Counted from the first letter of the stretch, positions 1 to 9,741 are shown. The stretch is 64,000 nucleotides of DNA from Enterococcus rotai (GCF_001465345.1 NZ_CP013655.1:2421554-2485553); one strand, 5' to 3'. Notes: generated from the letters alone by a model not told the origin. A program made the numbers and translations.

Positions 1-1522
1 CATTTAGATGATAGACAGGAATATTATACGACCATTCTAACGCATGACGCACCGTATCAAAGGTGTTCGTTCCAGAATTTGTGGCATTAGTCAATTCTCC
101 GCCAGTTTTATAAGACATTGGATAATTCGCTAAGCGGCTTTCTGAACCGATCATTCCTTGGTCAATAGCAGGACCATAAACGGAGATTGGTTTGATTGTA
201 GAACCAACTTGGCGGACGGTATCTAAGGCATGGTTACTTTGGCTGACATTAAAGTCACGACCGGCGATAAACCCAATAATGCGCCCCGTTTTGTTGTCCA
301 TCAGAACATTTCCAGTCTCAACGAAACCAGCACCAAAGCCATCGTCTAGCATATAGCCAAAATTTGCGACCGCATTTTGCATAGTATCATAAACTGTTTG
401 ATCGATGGTTGACTGAATTGTGTACCCACGATTTTGAATTTCTTTCCGTGCCTGGTCTTTATATTGGGAAAGACCCAGTTCATCTAGTGTTTCTTTTTTC
501 ACACCAGCTTTTTCTATATTGATATCCATTACAACATTCGTTGCTTGTTCTAAAACAGCATTATAAAGATAGCTTTCAGTGTTTTGATTAGACGCTTCTT
601 GTGGTTGGAAATCTTGTTTTAAGTCATAGTTTTTAGCTGTTTCATATTCTTCCTTTGTGATTGCTTTTTCGCGATACATGCTAAACAACACAAAATCTTT
701 TCGTTTCATACCGTATGCAAGATTCTCATCCGCTTTTAGAGCACCAGTGTTACTATAAGGCGTGTAAATGATAGGGCTTTGCGGTAGACCGGCAATAAAG
801 GCTGCTTGAGGAAGTGTCAAATCATTGGCACTTTTACCAAATAGACCTTTTGCGGCTTCTTCAACGCCTGCAATATTTTCACCTTTGTTGTTTCGACCAA
901 AAGGAGAGACATTTAGATAGGTCGTAACGATCTCATCTTTTGAAAAATATTTTTCGATGCGAAAAGCTAAGAGTATCTCGTTGGCTTTTCGTTTGAACGT
1001 TGTTTCATCCGTTAAGATTTGTTGTTTGACTAGTTGTTGCGTTAGTGTTGAACCACCAGATGAACCGCCCATCCCTGTTGCATCTGAAACAAGGGCACGA
1101 ATCACGGCTTTGGGAACAACACCTTTGTGTTCTTCAAAGTACTCATCTTCAGTAGAAATAATCGCTTTTTTCAATAGTGGGGAGATGTGCTCTCCATCAA
1201 CTCTGGTTCTAACTAAGTCGGATTTAATCATAGCAATATTCGTACCATCGGCGTATGTCATTTTGGAAACCTCTGTGATATCGCTGATTTCCGTCTGAAG
1301 TTCTTCTTTAGTCGGTGGCTGAGTATCTTCCACTAGAAAAGCAAAATACCCCATACCAATACCCATACCTAAGGCACCGCCTAATAGTAGGAGAACAACT
1401 GCAAATACAAATAAAGATTGTAGTACACGAATTACGACATTTATAATTAAAAAAATCTTTTTCTTTTCTGGTACCTTCTTAGAATGTTGTTCCGTTATAC
1501 GGGAATTATCCTGATTGTCCAA
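1..1522 (-). CDS. Class A penicillin-binding protein, C-terminus outside window
   Basis: Bifunctional peptidoglycan synthase at the outer face of the membrane, joining lipid II into glycan strands and cross-linking the peptides. I choose the TTG at 1522 because GAGGTGA lies just upstream on the minus strand. A short Lys-rich cytoplasmic tail is followed by one membrane anchor (about residues 25-60). The glycosyltransferase domain shows EDEYFEEHKG, a GGSSGGSTLTQQLVKQ stretch and the FGRNNKGENI region. The transpeptidase domain shows the catalytic Ser-x-x-Lys as GSTIKP near plus position 190. The frame stays open to the window edge, so the SxN and KTG boxes are missing only because of the cut. 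Family assignment is firm; which enterococcal paralogue (PBP2A-like is my guess) is not. Confidence 0.93.
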   Translation of the reverse strand, partial: MDNQDNSRITEQHSKKVPEKKKIFLIINVVIRVLQSLFVFAVVLLLLGGALGMGIGMGYFAFLVEDTQPPTKEELQTEISDITEVSKMTYADGTNIAMIKSDLVRTRVDGEHISPLLKKAIISTEDEYFEEHKGVVPKAVIRALVSDATGMGGSSGGSTLTQQLVKQQILTDETTFKRKANEILLAFRIEKYFSKDEIVTTYLNVSPFGRNNKGENIAGVEEAAKGLFGKSANDLTLPQAAFIAGLPQSPIIYTPYSNTGALKADENLAYGMKRKDFVLFSMYREKAITKEEYETAKNYDLKQDFQPQEASNQNTESYLYNAVLEQATNVVMDINIEKAGVKKETLDELGLSQYKDQARKEIQNRGYTIQSTIDQTVYDTMQNAVANFGYMLDDGFGAGFVETGNVLMDNKTGRIIGFIAGRDFNVSQSNHALDTVRQVGSTIKPISVYGPAIDQGMIGSESRLANYPMSYKTGGELTNATNSGTNTFDTVRHALEWSYNIPVYHLN

Positions 1523-1693
1523 AAGCTTCACCTCAATAAAATGATACATTCCGTGATATTATAGCAAAAAAAAGCTATAATGAACAGTTGTTCAGGTATT
1601 TATAAGAACTTAATCGAAAAAACTTAATATAAATCGGGATCAAAAAGGTCAGCGTAGATCCATATAAATGGGTGACGTATTGTTCAAGTTCTA

Positions 1694-2038
1694 TTATTTT
1701 GACGTGTTTTCTTCTACTCTAAATAATACGATTTTTTTGATCAATGCTAGTTGTAATTCTTGATCCAAAGGAAATTGAATGGCCCCTTTACTTGTTTTAA
1801 AGGTAGTCAACTCATTTTTAAATGCTTCAATAGCACTTGGAGTGGGATAAAAGCCAATATGGTTTTTAGCATTCGCAAAGTGGACTAAGTTACCGTTTAA
1901 ATAGAATGTGGGCATTCCATAAGACATTTTTTCTGTAGCTTTTGGAACAAGTTCTTTAATGGTAGTATACAGCTGTTGTAATTTCTCTTGACGATCTGCT
2001 GGCATTTTTGCGATATAGTCTTCGATAATAGTCATCAT
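1694..2038 (-). CDS. DUF1801 / YdhG-like protein
   Basis: A 114-residue protein with the DUF1801 pattern: an N-terminal helix pair (EDYIAKMPADRQEKL), then YGMPTFYLNG and HIGFYPTPSAIEAF, and a C-terminal segment KGAIQFPLDQELQLALI. B. subtilis YdhG (frataxin-like iron chaperone) belongs to this family, but the family is broad and the function here is unproven. Two adjacent ATG codons are available; the upstream ribosome site is weak. It is divergent from the YdeI-like gene, whose downstream neighbour is another DUF1801 protein. Confidence 0.8.
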   Translation of the reverse strand: MMTIIEDYIAKMPADRQEKLQQLYTTIKELVPKATEKMSYGMPTFYLNGNLVHFANAKNHIGFYPTPSAIEAFKNELTTFKTSKGAIQFPLDQELQLALIKKIVLFRVEENTSK

Positions 2039-2190
2039 GGTCCCTACTTTCTGTTGAAATATTATGTTTAGTATACCATGATGTAGAGAATGATGGATTT
2101 CTTTTGATCAAAAACATAGAGAGTGAAAGAAGTAACCGTTTTATGGTACACTATCAGTGCATCTTAGAACAGAATGAAAGGCTGAATAAA

Positions 2191-2880
2191 GTGGAGAAAT
2201 CGATTGTTGAAAAATTGAACTTAATGCGTTACACCAATAAAGCGATTGTCAATCGTCCAAATAACGAATACTTACCTGAACTAAAAGAAGCACAAAGCCA
2301 ATTTCCGATAGAACCAGTCGATTTACTTTTTATTTTTGTAGAAACGATGGCTGAGTTTAAAGCAGTTGTAATGAGCGTTATCCAACAACAATTACTGAAT
2401 AAAAATGGGGTGCTTTTTGTGGCATATCCTAAAAAGGGGAACAAAGTATATCAAACTTTTGTTCATCGAGATGAAATATTTCTAACTCTTCAAGTCAATG
2501 AAGAGGACGGCTATATAGCAAATAGCACTTTAAAATTTAATCGAATGGTTCGCTTAGATGAGTCATTTACAGTGACAGGAATGAAAAATATCGAGCGAAA
2601 AGCAACTGGATCATCAAAAGCTGCCAGTAGTGGTCGTGTAGAAGACTACCTACAATTTATCCCAGAAATAGAATCTTTTATTGCAAATTATGAAGAAGCA
2701 AGAGTCTTATTTGATCAGCTAACGCCTGGATACAAAAAGGATTGGGCTAGATATGTATATAGTGCCAAACAAGCAGCAACGCAAGAGAAAAGAAAGCAAG
2801 AAATGATTGAGATTTTAGGGAAAGGTTTCAAGTCTAAAGAACTGTATCGTCAATTTCTGGCTAAAGAAAGGAGGAAATAA
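2191..2880 (+). CDS. YdeI/OmpD-associated family protein
   Basis: The C-terminal segment LTPGYKKDWARYVYSAK, then EKRKQEMIEILGKGFKSKELY, is the hallmark of the YdeI/OmpD-associated domain. The N-terminal half (EKLNLMRYTNKAIVNRP, then VAYPKKGNKVYQTFVHRDE) is a DUF3052-like part found in fused family members. I choose GTG at 2191 because AAAGG lies about 9 bases upstream and the protein then begins just before the conserved EKLNL segment. TTG at 2104 or ATG at 2143 are alternatives. Exact function unknown; the family is sometimes called a bacteriocin-protection protein. It is followed 1 bp later by a DUF1801 gene, so the two form an operon. Confidence 0.82.
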   Translation: MEKSIVEKLNLMRYTNKAIVNRPNNEYLPELKEAQSQFPIEPVDLLFIFVETMAEFKAVVMSVIQQQLLNKNGVLFVAYPKKGNKVYQTFVHRDEIFLTLQVNEEDGYIANSTLKFNRMVRLDESFTVTGMKNIERKATGSSKAASSGRVEDYLQFIPEIESFIANYEEARVLFDQLTPGYKKDWARYVYSAKQAATQEKRKQEMIEILGKGFKSKELYRQFLAKERRK

Positions 2881-2881
2881 T

Positions 2882-3334
2882 TTGGAGGAAATAGAAGAGT
2901 ATGTAGAAAATATCGACGAAAAGTGGCAAGAGTCCTATCAAAAATTAGCTGGAATCATTGCTGAAAATATACCAGCTGGCTTTGATTTACGATTACAATA
3001 TGGAATGCCGACATATGTCGTACCCTTAAGTGTGTTTCCATCAGGTTATTTAGAGCGAAAAGACGAACCATTGCCGTTTATCAGTTTAGCTGCTCAGAAA
3101 AAGCATCTATCTTTGTATCATATGGGGATCATGGGAAATAAAGAATTACTAGCTTGGTTTCAGGAAGAGTACAAAAAAGTTGTTCCAACTAAGCTGAATA
3201 TGGGAAAAAGTTGTATTCGTTTTAGTAATCCTAAAGTTATTCCTTATGAGTTGATTGGGGAATTAGTTAGTAAAATTTCGGTAGACGAGTGGGTTGCTAG
3301 CTATACTCGTTTTACGGCGAAGAATAAGAAGTAG
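2882..3334 (+). CDS. DUF1801 domain protein
   Basis: A 150-residue protein with the DUF1801 motifs LQYGMPTYVVPLSVFPSGYL, PFISLAAQKKHLSLYHMGIM and MGKSCIRFSN. It starts at a TTG with AAGGAGG at 2868-2874, inside the end of the YdeI-like gene, which indicates translational coupling. It is a longer relative of the minus-strand DUF1801 protein at 1694-2038. Function not known. Confidence 0.82.
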   Translation: MEEIEEYVENIDEKWQESYQKLAGIIAENIPAGFDLRLQYGMPTYVVPLSVFPSGYLERKDEPLPFISLAAQKKHLSLYHMGIMGNKELLAWFQEEYKKVVPTKLNMGKSCIRFSNPKVIPYELIGELVSKISVDEWVASYTRFTAKNKK

Positions 3335-3477
3335 AGCGTGTTTTTATAGAAGCAAAAAGATTGTTTTTTCTGTTTGTTTCACGTACTCTTTTTAAGAATG
3401 AAATAGTTTATGTTTATTTGTAGTTGGCGGATGTTTAAAAATACAAGGTGAAGCAAAGCGGAACGTTGTTACCATGT

Positions 3478-4208
3478 GTTATCTAGCTTCAAGAGCTAGC
3501 GTCTCGAGAAAAAGATAAAAACTGAATGAGGCAAAAAGCACCTCAGTCATTTTTTCCTATTTTCCTGTCGAAGCTGAACGAGCTCTTTCAGCTTTTATTG
3601 TTATCTAGCTACGCGGACTAGCCTTTCGGGAAAAAGATAAAAATGGAGTGAGACAAAAAAGCGTCTCAATCAATTTTTCCTATTTTTCTGTTAGAGCTGA
3701 ATGAGCTCGCTACGCTTTTATTGTTATCTAGCTACACAAATCAATCCTTAGGAAAATAGATAAATTGTCAGTGAAATAAAGAGCATTTCAATGCCAATTT
3801 CCTAATTTTCTACAGGATTAAACAATTTGTTCCGCTTTTATTGTTATCTAGCTAGGCGGGCTAGCTTTTCGGAAAAAAAGATAAAAATGGAGTGAGACAA
3901 GAAAGCGTCTCAATCAATTTTTCCTATTTTTCTGTCAGAGCTGAATGAGCTCGCTACGCTTTTATTGTTATCTAGCTACGCGGGCTAGTCTCTCGGAAAA
4001 AAGATAAATTATAAATGAGGCAAAAAGCACCTCAGTTATAATTTCCTATTTTTCAGTCGAGCCTGAACGAGCCCGCTACGCTTTTATTGTTATCTAGCTG
4101 CGCGGGCTAGCTCTTCGGAAAAAAGATAAAAATAGAATGTGACAAAAAGCGTCACAGTCAATTTTTCCTATTTTTCTGTCAGAGCTAAACGAGCCCGCTA
4201 CGCTTTTA
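3478..4208. repeat. Tandem array of six ~120 bp palindromic repeats
   Basis: Six head-to-tail units with borders near 3478, 3598, 3721, 3841, 3965 and 4087. Each runs from a TTGTTATCTAGCT start to a CGCTTTTA end. Each unit is one long imperfect palindrome: a GGAAAAAAGAT arm, a central hairpin, and a TTTTTCCTATTTTTC arm. The tip stems differ but stay paired: TGAGG/CCTCA (units 1 and 5), TGAGAC/GTCTCA (2 and 4), TGAAAT/ATTTCA (3) and TGTGAC/GTCACA (6). The array fills the gap between the DUF1801 gene and nfo. Bases 3335-3477 before it hold nothing I recognise. Confidence 0.93.
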
Positions 4209-4225
4209 AATTTAGGAGGGTTATT

Positions 4226-5119
4226 ATGTTATTAGGTTCACATGTTAGTATGAGTGGTAAAAAAATGTTATTAGGTTCAGCGGAAGAGGCTACGAGTTAT
4301 GGTGCAACGACTTTTATGATCTATACGGGTGCACCGCAAAATACGCGCCGTAAGCCGATTGAAGAGATGAATATTGAAGCTGGTCAAGCATTTATGGCTG
4401 AGCATGATTTAAGTAATATTGTGGTTCATGCACCTTATATCATTAACTTAGGGAATACGATCAAATTAGAAAATTTTGGCTTTGCAACGTCATTTTTACG
4501 TCAAGAAATCGAGCGTGCTCATGCATTAGGAGCAACACAAATCACATTGCATCCAGGTGCGCATGTGGGCGCAGGTGTGGATGCTGGCTTGAAACAAATC
4601 ATCAAAGGGTTAGATGAAGTGTTGTGGAAAGAACAAGTACCGCAAATTGCCTTAGAAACAATGGCAGGTAAGGGCACTGAGCTCGGTCGAACCTTTGAAG
4701 AATTGGCAACGATCATTGAAGGGGTTAAGCTAAATGAAAAGCTATCAGTGACAATGGATACTTGTCATATTAACGATGCAGGCTATAACGTAAAAGATGA
4801 TTTTGATGGAGTGTTAGAAGAATTTGATAAAATTATTGGTTTAGATCGGTTGAAGGTAGTCCATGTCAATGATTCTAAAAATCCGATGGGTTCACATAAG
4901 GACCGTCATGCCAATATTGGTTTTGGCACAATTGGCTTTGATGCGTTAAACAAGGTTGTTCATCATGAAAAATTAAAAGATCTACCTAAAATTTTAGAAA
5001 CACCGTATGTTGGTGCCGATAAAAAAACAAGTAAAGCGCCATACGGTTACGAAATCGCAATGCTGAAATCACAAACGTTTGATCCAAATCTATTGGAAAA
5101 AATTGAAGCCCAAAATTAA
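4226..5119 (+). CDS. nfo: Endonuclease IV (AP endonuclease)
   Basis: Base excision repair enzyme that cuts DNA 5' of abasic sites using three metal ions. The 297-residue protein begins [15 protein letters not shown] and shows the TIM-barrel signatures [48 protein letters not shown] and [18 protein letters not shown], which carry the metal-binding His, Glu and Asp residues. ATG at 4226 is preceded by AGGAGGG at 4214-4220. An in-frame GTG at 4139 lies inside the last palindromic repeat and is not credible as the start. The stop codon TAA (5117-5119) forms the first bases of another repeat copy. Confidence 0.95.
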   Translation: MLLGSHVSMSGKKMLLGSAEEATSYGATTFMIYTGAPQNTRRKPIEEMNIEAGQAFMAEHDLSNIVVHAPYIINLGNTIKLENFGFATSFLRQEIERAHALGATQITLHPGAHVGAGVDAGLKQIIKGLDEVLWKEQVPQIALETMAGKGTELGRTFEELATIIEGVKLNEKLSVTMDTCHINDAGYNVKDDFDGVLEEFDKIIGLDRLKVVHVNDSKNPMGSHKDRHANIGFGTIGFDALNKVVHHEKLKDLPKILETPYVGADKKTSKAPYGYEIAMLKSQTFDPNLLEKIEAQN

Positions 5120-5360
5120 AAGCTGAACAGGCTCGTTTAGCCCTGACTGAAAAATAGGAAAATTAGAGGGTGACGTTTTTTGTCACAATCGGATTTTATC
5201 TTTTTTCCGAAGGGCTAGCCCGTAAAGCTGGATAAAATTAAAAGCTGAACAGGCTCGTTTAGCCCTGACTGAAAAATAGAAAAATTAGAGGGTGACGTTT
5301 TTTGTCACAAGCGGATCTTATCTTTTTTCCGAAAGGATAGCCCGTAAAGCTAGACAAAAT
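5117..5360. repeat. Two tandem palindromic repeats, opposite orientation
   Basis: Two copies (5117-5238 and 5239-5360) of the same ~122 bp family as the array at 3478-4208, but inverted. Each runs from TAAAAGCTGAACAGG to a GATAAAAT/GACAAAAT end. The central hairpin is GTGAC, loop GTTTTTT, GTCAC. The first copy starts at the nfo stop codon and could act as its terminator or RNA-end stabiliser. The endonuclease gene is therefore bracketed by repeats pointing toward it. Confidence 0.92.
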
Positions 5361-5582
5361 AAGTAGAAATCGTCTTTCAGAAATTTCTTGTGAGGAATAT
5401 GACAAAAGACCTTTTCTTTTTGGTCTGTTTCTAGTAAAATGGTTTCTTGAGAGTAATTTAATAAATTAGGGATAAATAATCCCAATAAAAATTAGAAATT
5501 GAAGTTCAATAGGAATAGTGACTGCAACTTTTATCCAGCAGAAGTTCTTATTCAACTTTTCTAGTAGAAAGGAGAGATTTAT

Positions 5583-5804
5583 ATGTCAACAGGTTTAGTA
5601 GTGTTAATCGCGATTATCGCTTTATTAGCAGGTGCAGCAGGCGGATTTTTCCTTGCGCGCAAATATATGCAAGATTATTTTAAAAAGAATCCTCCCGTTA
5701 ATGAGGAAATGTTACGAATGATGATGATGTCTATGGGACAAAAACCTTCTGAGAAGAAGATACGTCAAATGATGCAGCAAATGAAGAACCAAGGAGACAA
5801 ATAG
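5583..5804 (+). CDS. UPF0154 / YneF family membrane protein
   Basis: A 73-residue protein with a single N-terminal membrane helix containing [16 protein letters not shown], followed by a Met-rich cytoplasmic tail ([22 protein letters not shown]). This is the size and pattern of the conserved Firmicute YneF family, whose function is unknown. The ribosome site is GAAAGGAGAG. It is followed by its own terminator at 5839-5869. Confidence 0.92.
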   Translation: MSTGLVVLIAIIALLAGAAGGFFLARKYMQDYFKKNPPVNEEMLRMMMMSMGQKPSEKKIRQMMQQMKNQGDK

Positions 5805-5838
5805 GTTTTTTACATTGCGATTCAGATTTCAAGAGCAC

Positions 5839-5869
5839 AACGGGCTGATTTTTTCAGCTCGTTTTTTTT
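5839..5869 (+). terminator. Rho-independent terminator after yneF
   Basis: Stem AACGGGCTGA with TCAGCTCGTT, followed by a run of eight T. Confidence 0.88.
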
Positions 5870-5907
5870 GCACTTATTTTTTAATAAATGAAAGGAGTTG
5901 TATTGAG

Positions 5908-5946
5908 ATGGGAAAACAACAAATGAAAGATGTGAGCGCACAGTAG
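5908..5946 (+). CDS. Possible 12-residue leader peptide before the ABC exporter
   Basis: ATG at 5908 with an excellent AAAGGAG site (5891-5897) opens a 12-codon frame, MGKQQMKDVSAQ, closed 25 bp before the exporter start. No gene of this size is known to me here. The good ribosome site suggests it is translated, perhaps as a regulatory leader; a decayed gene start is the alternative. Confidence 0.4.
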   Translation: MGKQQMKDVSAQ

Positions 5947-5971
5947 TCAATTTAGAAGAGGAGAATGATAC

Positions 5972-7723
5972 ATGTCTATATTTAAAAAATTAGGGTGGTT
6001 TTTCAAACAAGAGAAAAAAAGTTATGTTATTGGGGTCTTTTCATTAGTGATGGTTGCACTAGTGCAGTTAGTTCCGCCGAAGGTGATCGGAATTGTTGTG
6101 GATAAAATTGCCGACAAAAATTTAACGATCAAACCAATTTTATTTTGGATTGGCATTTTATTAGCTGCGGCTGTTGCACAATATGTTTTTCGATATATTT
6201 GGCGAATTTATATTTGGGGTAGTGCAGCAAGACTGGAAAAAGATTTAAGACGGCAATTATTTCATCATTTTACAAAAATGGATAGTGTTTTTTATCAGAA
6301 ATATCGAACCGGTGATTTGATGGCTCATGCAACAAATGATTTGAATGCGATTCAAAATGTTGCCGGAGCAGGGATTTTGACTTTTGCGGATTCCTTGATC
6401 ACAGGTGGTGCCACGATTGTTGCCATGATTTTATTTGTAGATTGGCGTTTAACGTTGATTGCTTTGATTCCATTACCCTTATTAGCGGTAACATCAAGAG
6501 TTTTAGGGTCAAAATTGCATGATGCTTTTAGAGATTCACAAGCGGCATTTTCAACGATTAACGACAAAACCCAAGAAAGTATCACTGGGATGAAAGTTAT
6601 TAAAACATTTGGACAAGAAAAAGAAGATATTCAAGATTTTACAGAGAAAATTGATGATGCCATTGTTAAAAACAAACGAGTTAACTTTTTAGATGCTTTA
6701 TTTGATCCGTTTATTACGTTGATCATTGGGATTTCATATGTATTAACAATTATTATGGGTGGACGATTTATTATGGAAGGCACGATTACGATTGGGCAGT
6801 TGATTTCTTTCATAAGTTATATAGGAATGCTCGTTTGGCCAATGTTTGCAATTGGTCGCCTGTTTAACGTGCTGGAGCGAGGAAATGCTAGCTATGATCG
6901 TGTCAATGAATTATTGCATGAAAAGACTCATATCATTGAAAAAAAAGATGCCATCCAAACACCAGCGAAAGGTCAGCTCTCAATGGAAGTTGCGCAGTTC
7001 ACTTATCCTAAAGATGACCATTCAACTTTAGAACAAATTAAATTTACGGTGGGTGTTGGTGAAACATTAGGAATCGTTGGTAAAACGGGTGCCGGAAAAA
7101 CAACGATTTTAAAATTGCTGATGCGTGAATATGATCATTATCAAGGGCGTGTGACATTTGGCGGTCATGATATCAAAGATTATTCATTGGATGCTGTGAT
7201 GCATTCAATTGGCTATGTTCCGCAAGATCACTTTTTATTTTCAATGACAGTCCGAGATAATATCCGTTTTGCAAATCCAGATTTTACCGAAGCAGAAGTG
7301 GAGCAAGCCGCAGAGATGGCGTTTATCAATAACGAGATCAAAGCATTTCCTAAAGGGTACGATACCTTGGTTGGAGAACGTGGAGTTTCGTTATCTGGTG
7401 GACAAAAACAACGAATCTCGATTGCTAGAGCATTGATTGTTGATCCTGAATTATTGATTTTAGATGATGCTTTATCAGCCGTGGATGCCAAAACAGAAGA
7501 AGCCATTCTTTCTAATTTAAAAGAAGCTAGAAAAGAAAAAACAACGATTATTGCAGCTCATCGACTAAGTAGTGTGATGCATGCCAAAGAGATTATTGTT
7601 TTAGATGAAGGAAAAATTGTTGAACGTGGTACTCATCAAGAGCTATTAAGAATAGCTGGCTGGTACAAGCGGATGTGGGATAAACAACAATTAGAAGCGA
7701 AAATTGAAGGGAGTGAAGCATAA
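5972..7723 (+). CDS. ABC exporter half-transporter, degenerate-site subunit (EfrC/LmrC/YheI-like)
   Basis: A 583-residue type IV ABC exporter subunit with six membrane helices (about residues 15-300) and a C-terminal ATPase. Walker A is GKTGAGKTT (about 370), the signature is LSGGQ (about 473), and Walker B is LLILDDALSAVD. The catalytic Glu after Walker B is Asp, which marks the degenerate site of heterodimeric exporters such as EfrCD, LmrCD and TM287/288. ATG at 5972 follows GAGGAG. The partner gene overlaps it by one base. Such heterodimers export cationic drugs and dyes; the actual substrate here is unknown. Confidence 0.92.
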   Translation: MSIFKKLGWFFKQEKKSYVIGVFSLVMVALVQLVPPKVIGIVVDKIADKNLTIKPILFWIGILLAAAVAQYVFRYIWRIYIWGSAARLEKDLRRQLFHHFTKMDSVFYQKYRTGDLMAHATNDLNAIQNVAGAGILTFADSLITGGATIVAMILFVDWRLTLIALIPLPLLAVTSRVLGSKLHDAFRDSQAAFSTINDKTQESITGMKVIKTFGQEKEDIQDFTEKIDDAIVKNKRVNFLDALFDPFITLIIGISYVLTIIMGGRFIMEGTITIGQLISFISYIGMLVWPMFAIGRLFNVLERGNASYDRVNELLHEKTHIIEKKDAIQTPAKGQLSMEVAQFTYPKDDHSTLEQIKFTVGVGETLGIVGKTGAGKTTILKLLMREYDHYQGRVTFGGHDIKDYSLDAVMHSIGYVPQDHFLFSMTVRDNIRFANPDFTEAEVEQAAEMAFINNEIKAFPKGYDTLVGERGVSLSGGQKQRISIARALIVDPELLILDDALSAVDAKTEEAILSNLKEARKEKTTIIAAHRLSSVMHAKEIIVLDEGKIVERGTHQELLRIAGWYKRMWDKQQLEAKIEGSEA

Positions 7724-9507
7724 TGGAAGAAAAATATGAATCAGAGTGGACAAAATCAGTTCCCATAAAAGAACAAATTTCAATTGTTAGACGGTTGCTA
7801 AAATTTGCGCGTCCATTTCGTGGTACCTTTTTAATTGCAATTTTATTTGCTTTGGTGCTTGCTGTTATTAATATTCTTTTGCCAAGGATCATTCAATTGT
7901 TTATGGATGATTATCTAACGCCAAAAACGGCGACGAACCAAGTAATTCTCTTTTTTGCTGGTTTATATCTATTTGGTGTGATCGTTAAAAGTATTGTCTG
8001 GTTTTTCCAATGGTTTTTATATTCAACTGCTTCATTGAAAACCTATCAATATATTCGTGTGAAGTTATTTGAAAAACTACAAACTTTGGGTATGCGCTAC
8101 TTTGACCAAACACCAGCAGGTTCAATCGTTTCTAGAGTTACGAATGACACAGAAACGCTATTTGAATTTTGGTATGTCTTTTTAATGGTGTTGACAGGAA
8201 TCTTTGCGGTAGTTTCCTCATTTATTGCGATGTTTCAAATTAATGGGAAAATTGCGTTGTACAACTTGATTTTCTTACCTATTCTTTTGATTGTGATTTG
8301 GTACTATCAAAAATTTAGTTCTAGAATTTATCGTAGTATGCGGGAAAAATTAAGTCAGTTAAACACTAAATTAAATGAATATATTTCTGGTATGCAGATC
8401 ATTCAGCAATTTAGACAAGAACGTCGTTTAGAAAGAGAATTTGAAGAAACCAATAATGATTATTTGCGTACGCGTTTTTCAATGATCAGAACGAATTCAC
8501 TGCTTTTAGGGCCAATCATTAACTTTTTATATACACTGGCGATTGGTTTGACATTAACCTTATTTGGTTATGATGCGTTGCACTCTCCTGTTGAAGTTGG
8601 ATTGATTTATGCGTTTGTAACGTATGTTCAAGCATTTTTTAATCCGATGACACAAATGATGGATTTCCTCAGTGTCTTTACCGATGGCATGGTTGCAGGC
8701 AGCAGGATTTTAAAAATCTTTGATAATGAAGAGTTGACGCCACAACAAAATAATGGTGCGAATGCGGAAATTATTCGTGGAAAGATCGAATTTCGTAATG
8801 TTAGTTTCTCTTATGATGGTAAAAATAAGGTGTTAAAGAATATTAGTTTTATTGCAAATCCTGGTGAGACTGTTGCGTTGATTGGTCATACAGGAAGCGG
8901 TAAAAGCTCAATCATCAATGTTTTGATGCGTTTTTATGAGTTTTATGAGGGTGAAATTTTGATTGATGATCGTGATATTCGTGAGTACCCATTACCAGAG
9001 TTAAGAAAAAAATTAGGGCTAGTTCTGCAGGATGCCTTTATGTTTTATGGTGATATCGCTGGGAATATTCGGATGTTGAATCCAGAAATTACCGATGAGC
9101 AAATCAAAACAGCAGCTGAATTTGTTCAAGCGGATAAGTTTATTGAAACCCTCCCAAAAAAATATCATGCAAAAGTGATTGAAAGAGGTGCAAGTTACTC
9201 AAGTGGTCAACGTCAGCTGATTTCATTTGCTAGAACAATCGTAACGGATCCAAAAATTTTAGTATTAGATGAAGCAACAGCAAACATTGATACTGAGACA
9301 GAAGGCTTGATTCAAGAAGGGTTAGCGAATATGCGTCAAGGCAGAACAACGATCGCCATTGCCCATCGTTTATCCACCATTCGTGATGCTGATCTGATTT
9401 TGGTCTTAGACAAAGGACGGATTGTAGAACGTGGCAATCATGATAACTTATTAGCTCAGAATGGTTTATACGCAGATATGTATCAGTTACAAAATAGTGA
9501 AGGTTAA
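7723..9507 (+). CDS. ABC exporter half-transporter, canonical-site subunit (EfrD/LmrD/YheH-like)
   Basis: Partner of the preceding protein, 594 residues, with six membrane helices and then an ATPase. Walker A is GHTGSGKSS and Walker B is ILVLDEATANID with the catalytic Glu intact, while the signature motif is altered to YSSGQ. Together the pair gives one consensus and one degenerate ATP site, as in EfrCD and LmrCD. The start overlaps the previous stop (TAATG), so translation is coupled. The gene ends at a strong terminator. Confidence 0.92.
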   Translation: MEEKYESEWTKSVPIKEQISIVRRLLKFARPFRGTFLIAILFALVLAVINILLPRIIQLFMDDYLTPKTATNQVILFFAGLYLFGVIVKSIVWFFQWFLYSTASLKTYQYIRVKLFEKLQTLGMRYFDQTPAGSIVSRVTNDTETLFEFWYVFLMVLTGIFAVVSSFIAMFQINGKIALYNLIFLPILLIVIWYYQKFSSRIYRSMREKLSQLNTKLNEYISGMQIIQQFRQERRLEREFEETNNDYLRTRFSMIRTNSLLLGPIINFLYTLAIGLTLTLFGYDALHSPVEVGLIYAFVTYVQAFFNPMTQMMDFLSVFTDGMVAGSRILKIFDNEELTPQQNNGANAEIIRGKIEFRNVSFSYDGKNKVLKNISFIANPGETVALIGHTGSGKSSIINVLMRFYEFYEGEILIDDRDIREYPLPELRKKLGLVLQDAFMFYGDIAGNIRMLNPEITDEQIKTAAEFVQADKFIETLPKKYHAKVIERGASYSSGQRQLISFARTIVTDPKILVLDEATANIDTETEGLIQEGLANMRQGRTTIAIAHRLSTIRDADLILVLDKGRIVERGNHDNLLAQNGLYADMYQLQNSEG

Positions 9508-9514
9508 AAAGAAA

Positions 9515-9556
9515 GACTTAGAAGTAACTTGCGAGTTATTTCTAAGCCTTTTTTTC
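9515..9556 (+). terminator. Terminator of the ABC exporter operon
   Basis: CTTAGAAGTAACT pairs with AGTTATTTCTAAG around a short loop; a run of T follows. Confidence 0.88.
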
Positions 9557-9581
9557 TTATTAAAAGTAAGAGAAAAAGAGA

Positions 9582-9609
9582 TGTTATCTAGAAAAAAGCG
9601 TGCTATAAT
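9582..9609 (+). promoter_or_regulatory. Extended -10 promoter upstream of trxB
   Basis: TGCTATAAT (TATAAT at 9604-9609) with the TG extension, and a weak -35 TGTTAT at 9582-9587. The untranslated leader to trxB would be about 125 bases. Confidence 0.6.
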
Positions 9610-9741
9610 GGGAAACGAAAAGTAGCATGCTGAACATCATTTTGTTTTTAAATGAACAAGATTATTGGGCAGAAATGTAGACAAGCAACTAGTTAAGTTG
9701 TAAAGTAAATGTACTTGAAAAATTCGGAGGGTGAAAAATTT

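Noticed and set aside
957..1298. 113-codon frame opposite the PBP gene
   Set aside because: Shadow frame inside a well-supported coding region.
3478..4208. Regularly spaced repeats that could suggest a CRISPR array
   Set aside because: Units are 120 bp long palindromes joined without unique spacers, and no cas gene is present.
4139..4225. N-terminal extension of endonuclease IV from GTG 4139
   Set aside because: It is translated repeat sequence; the strong AGGAGGG and the conserved [12 protein letters not shown] start lie at 4226.
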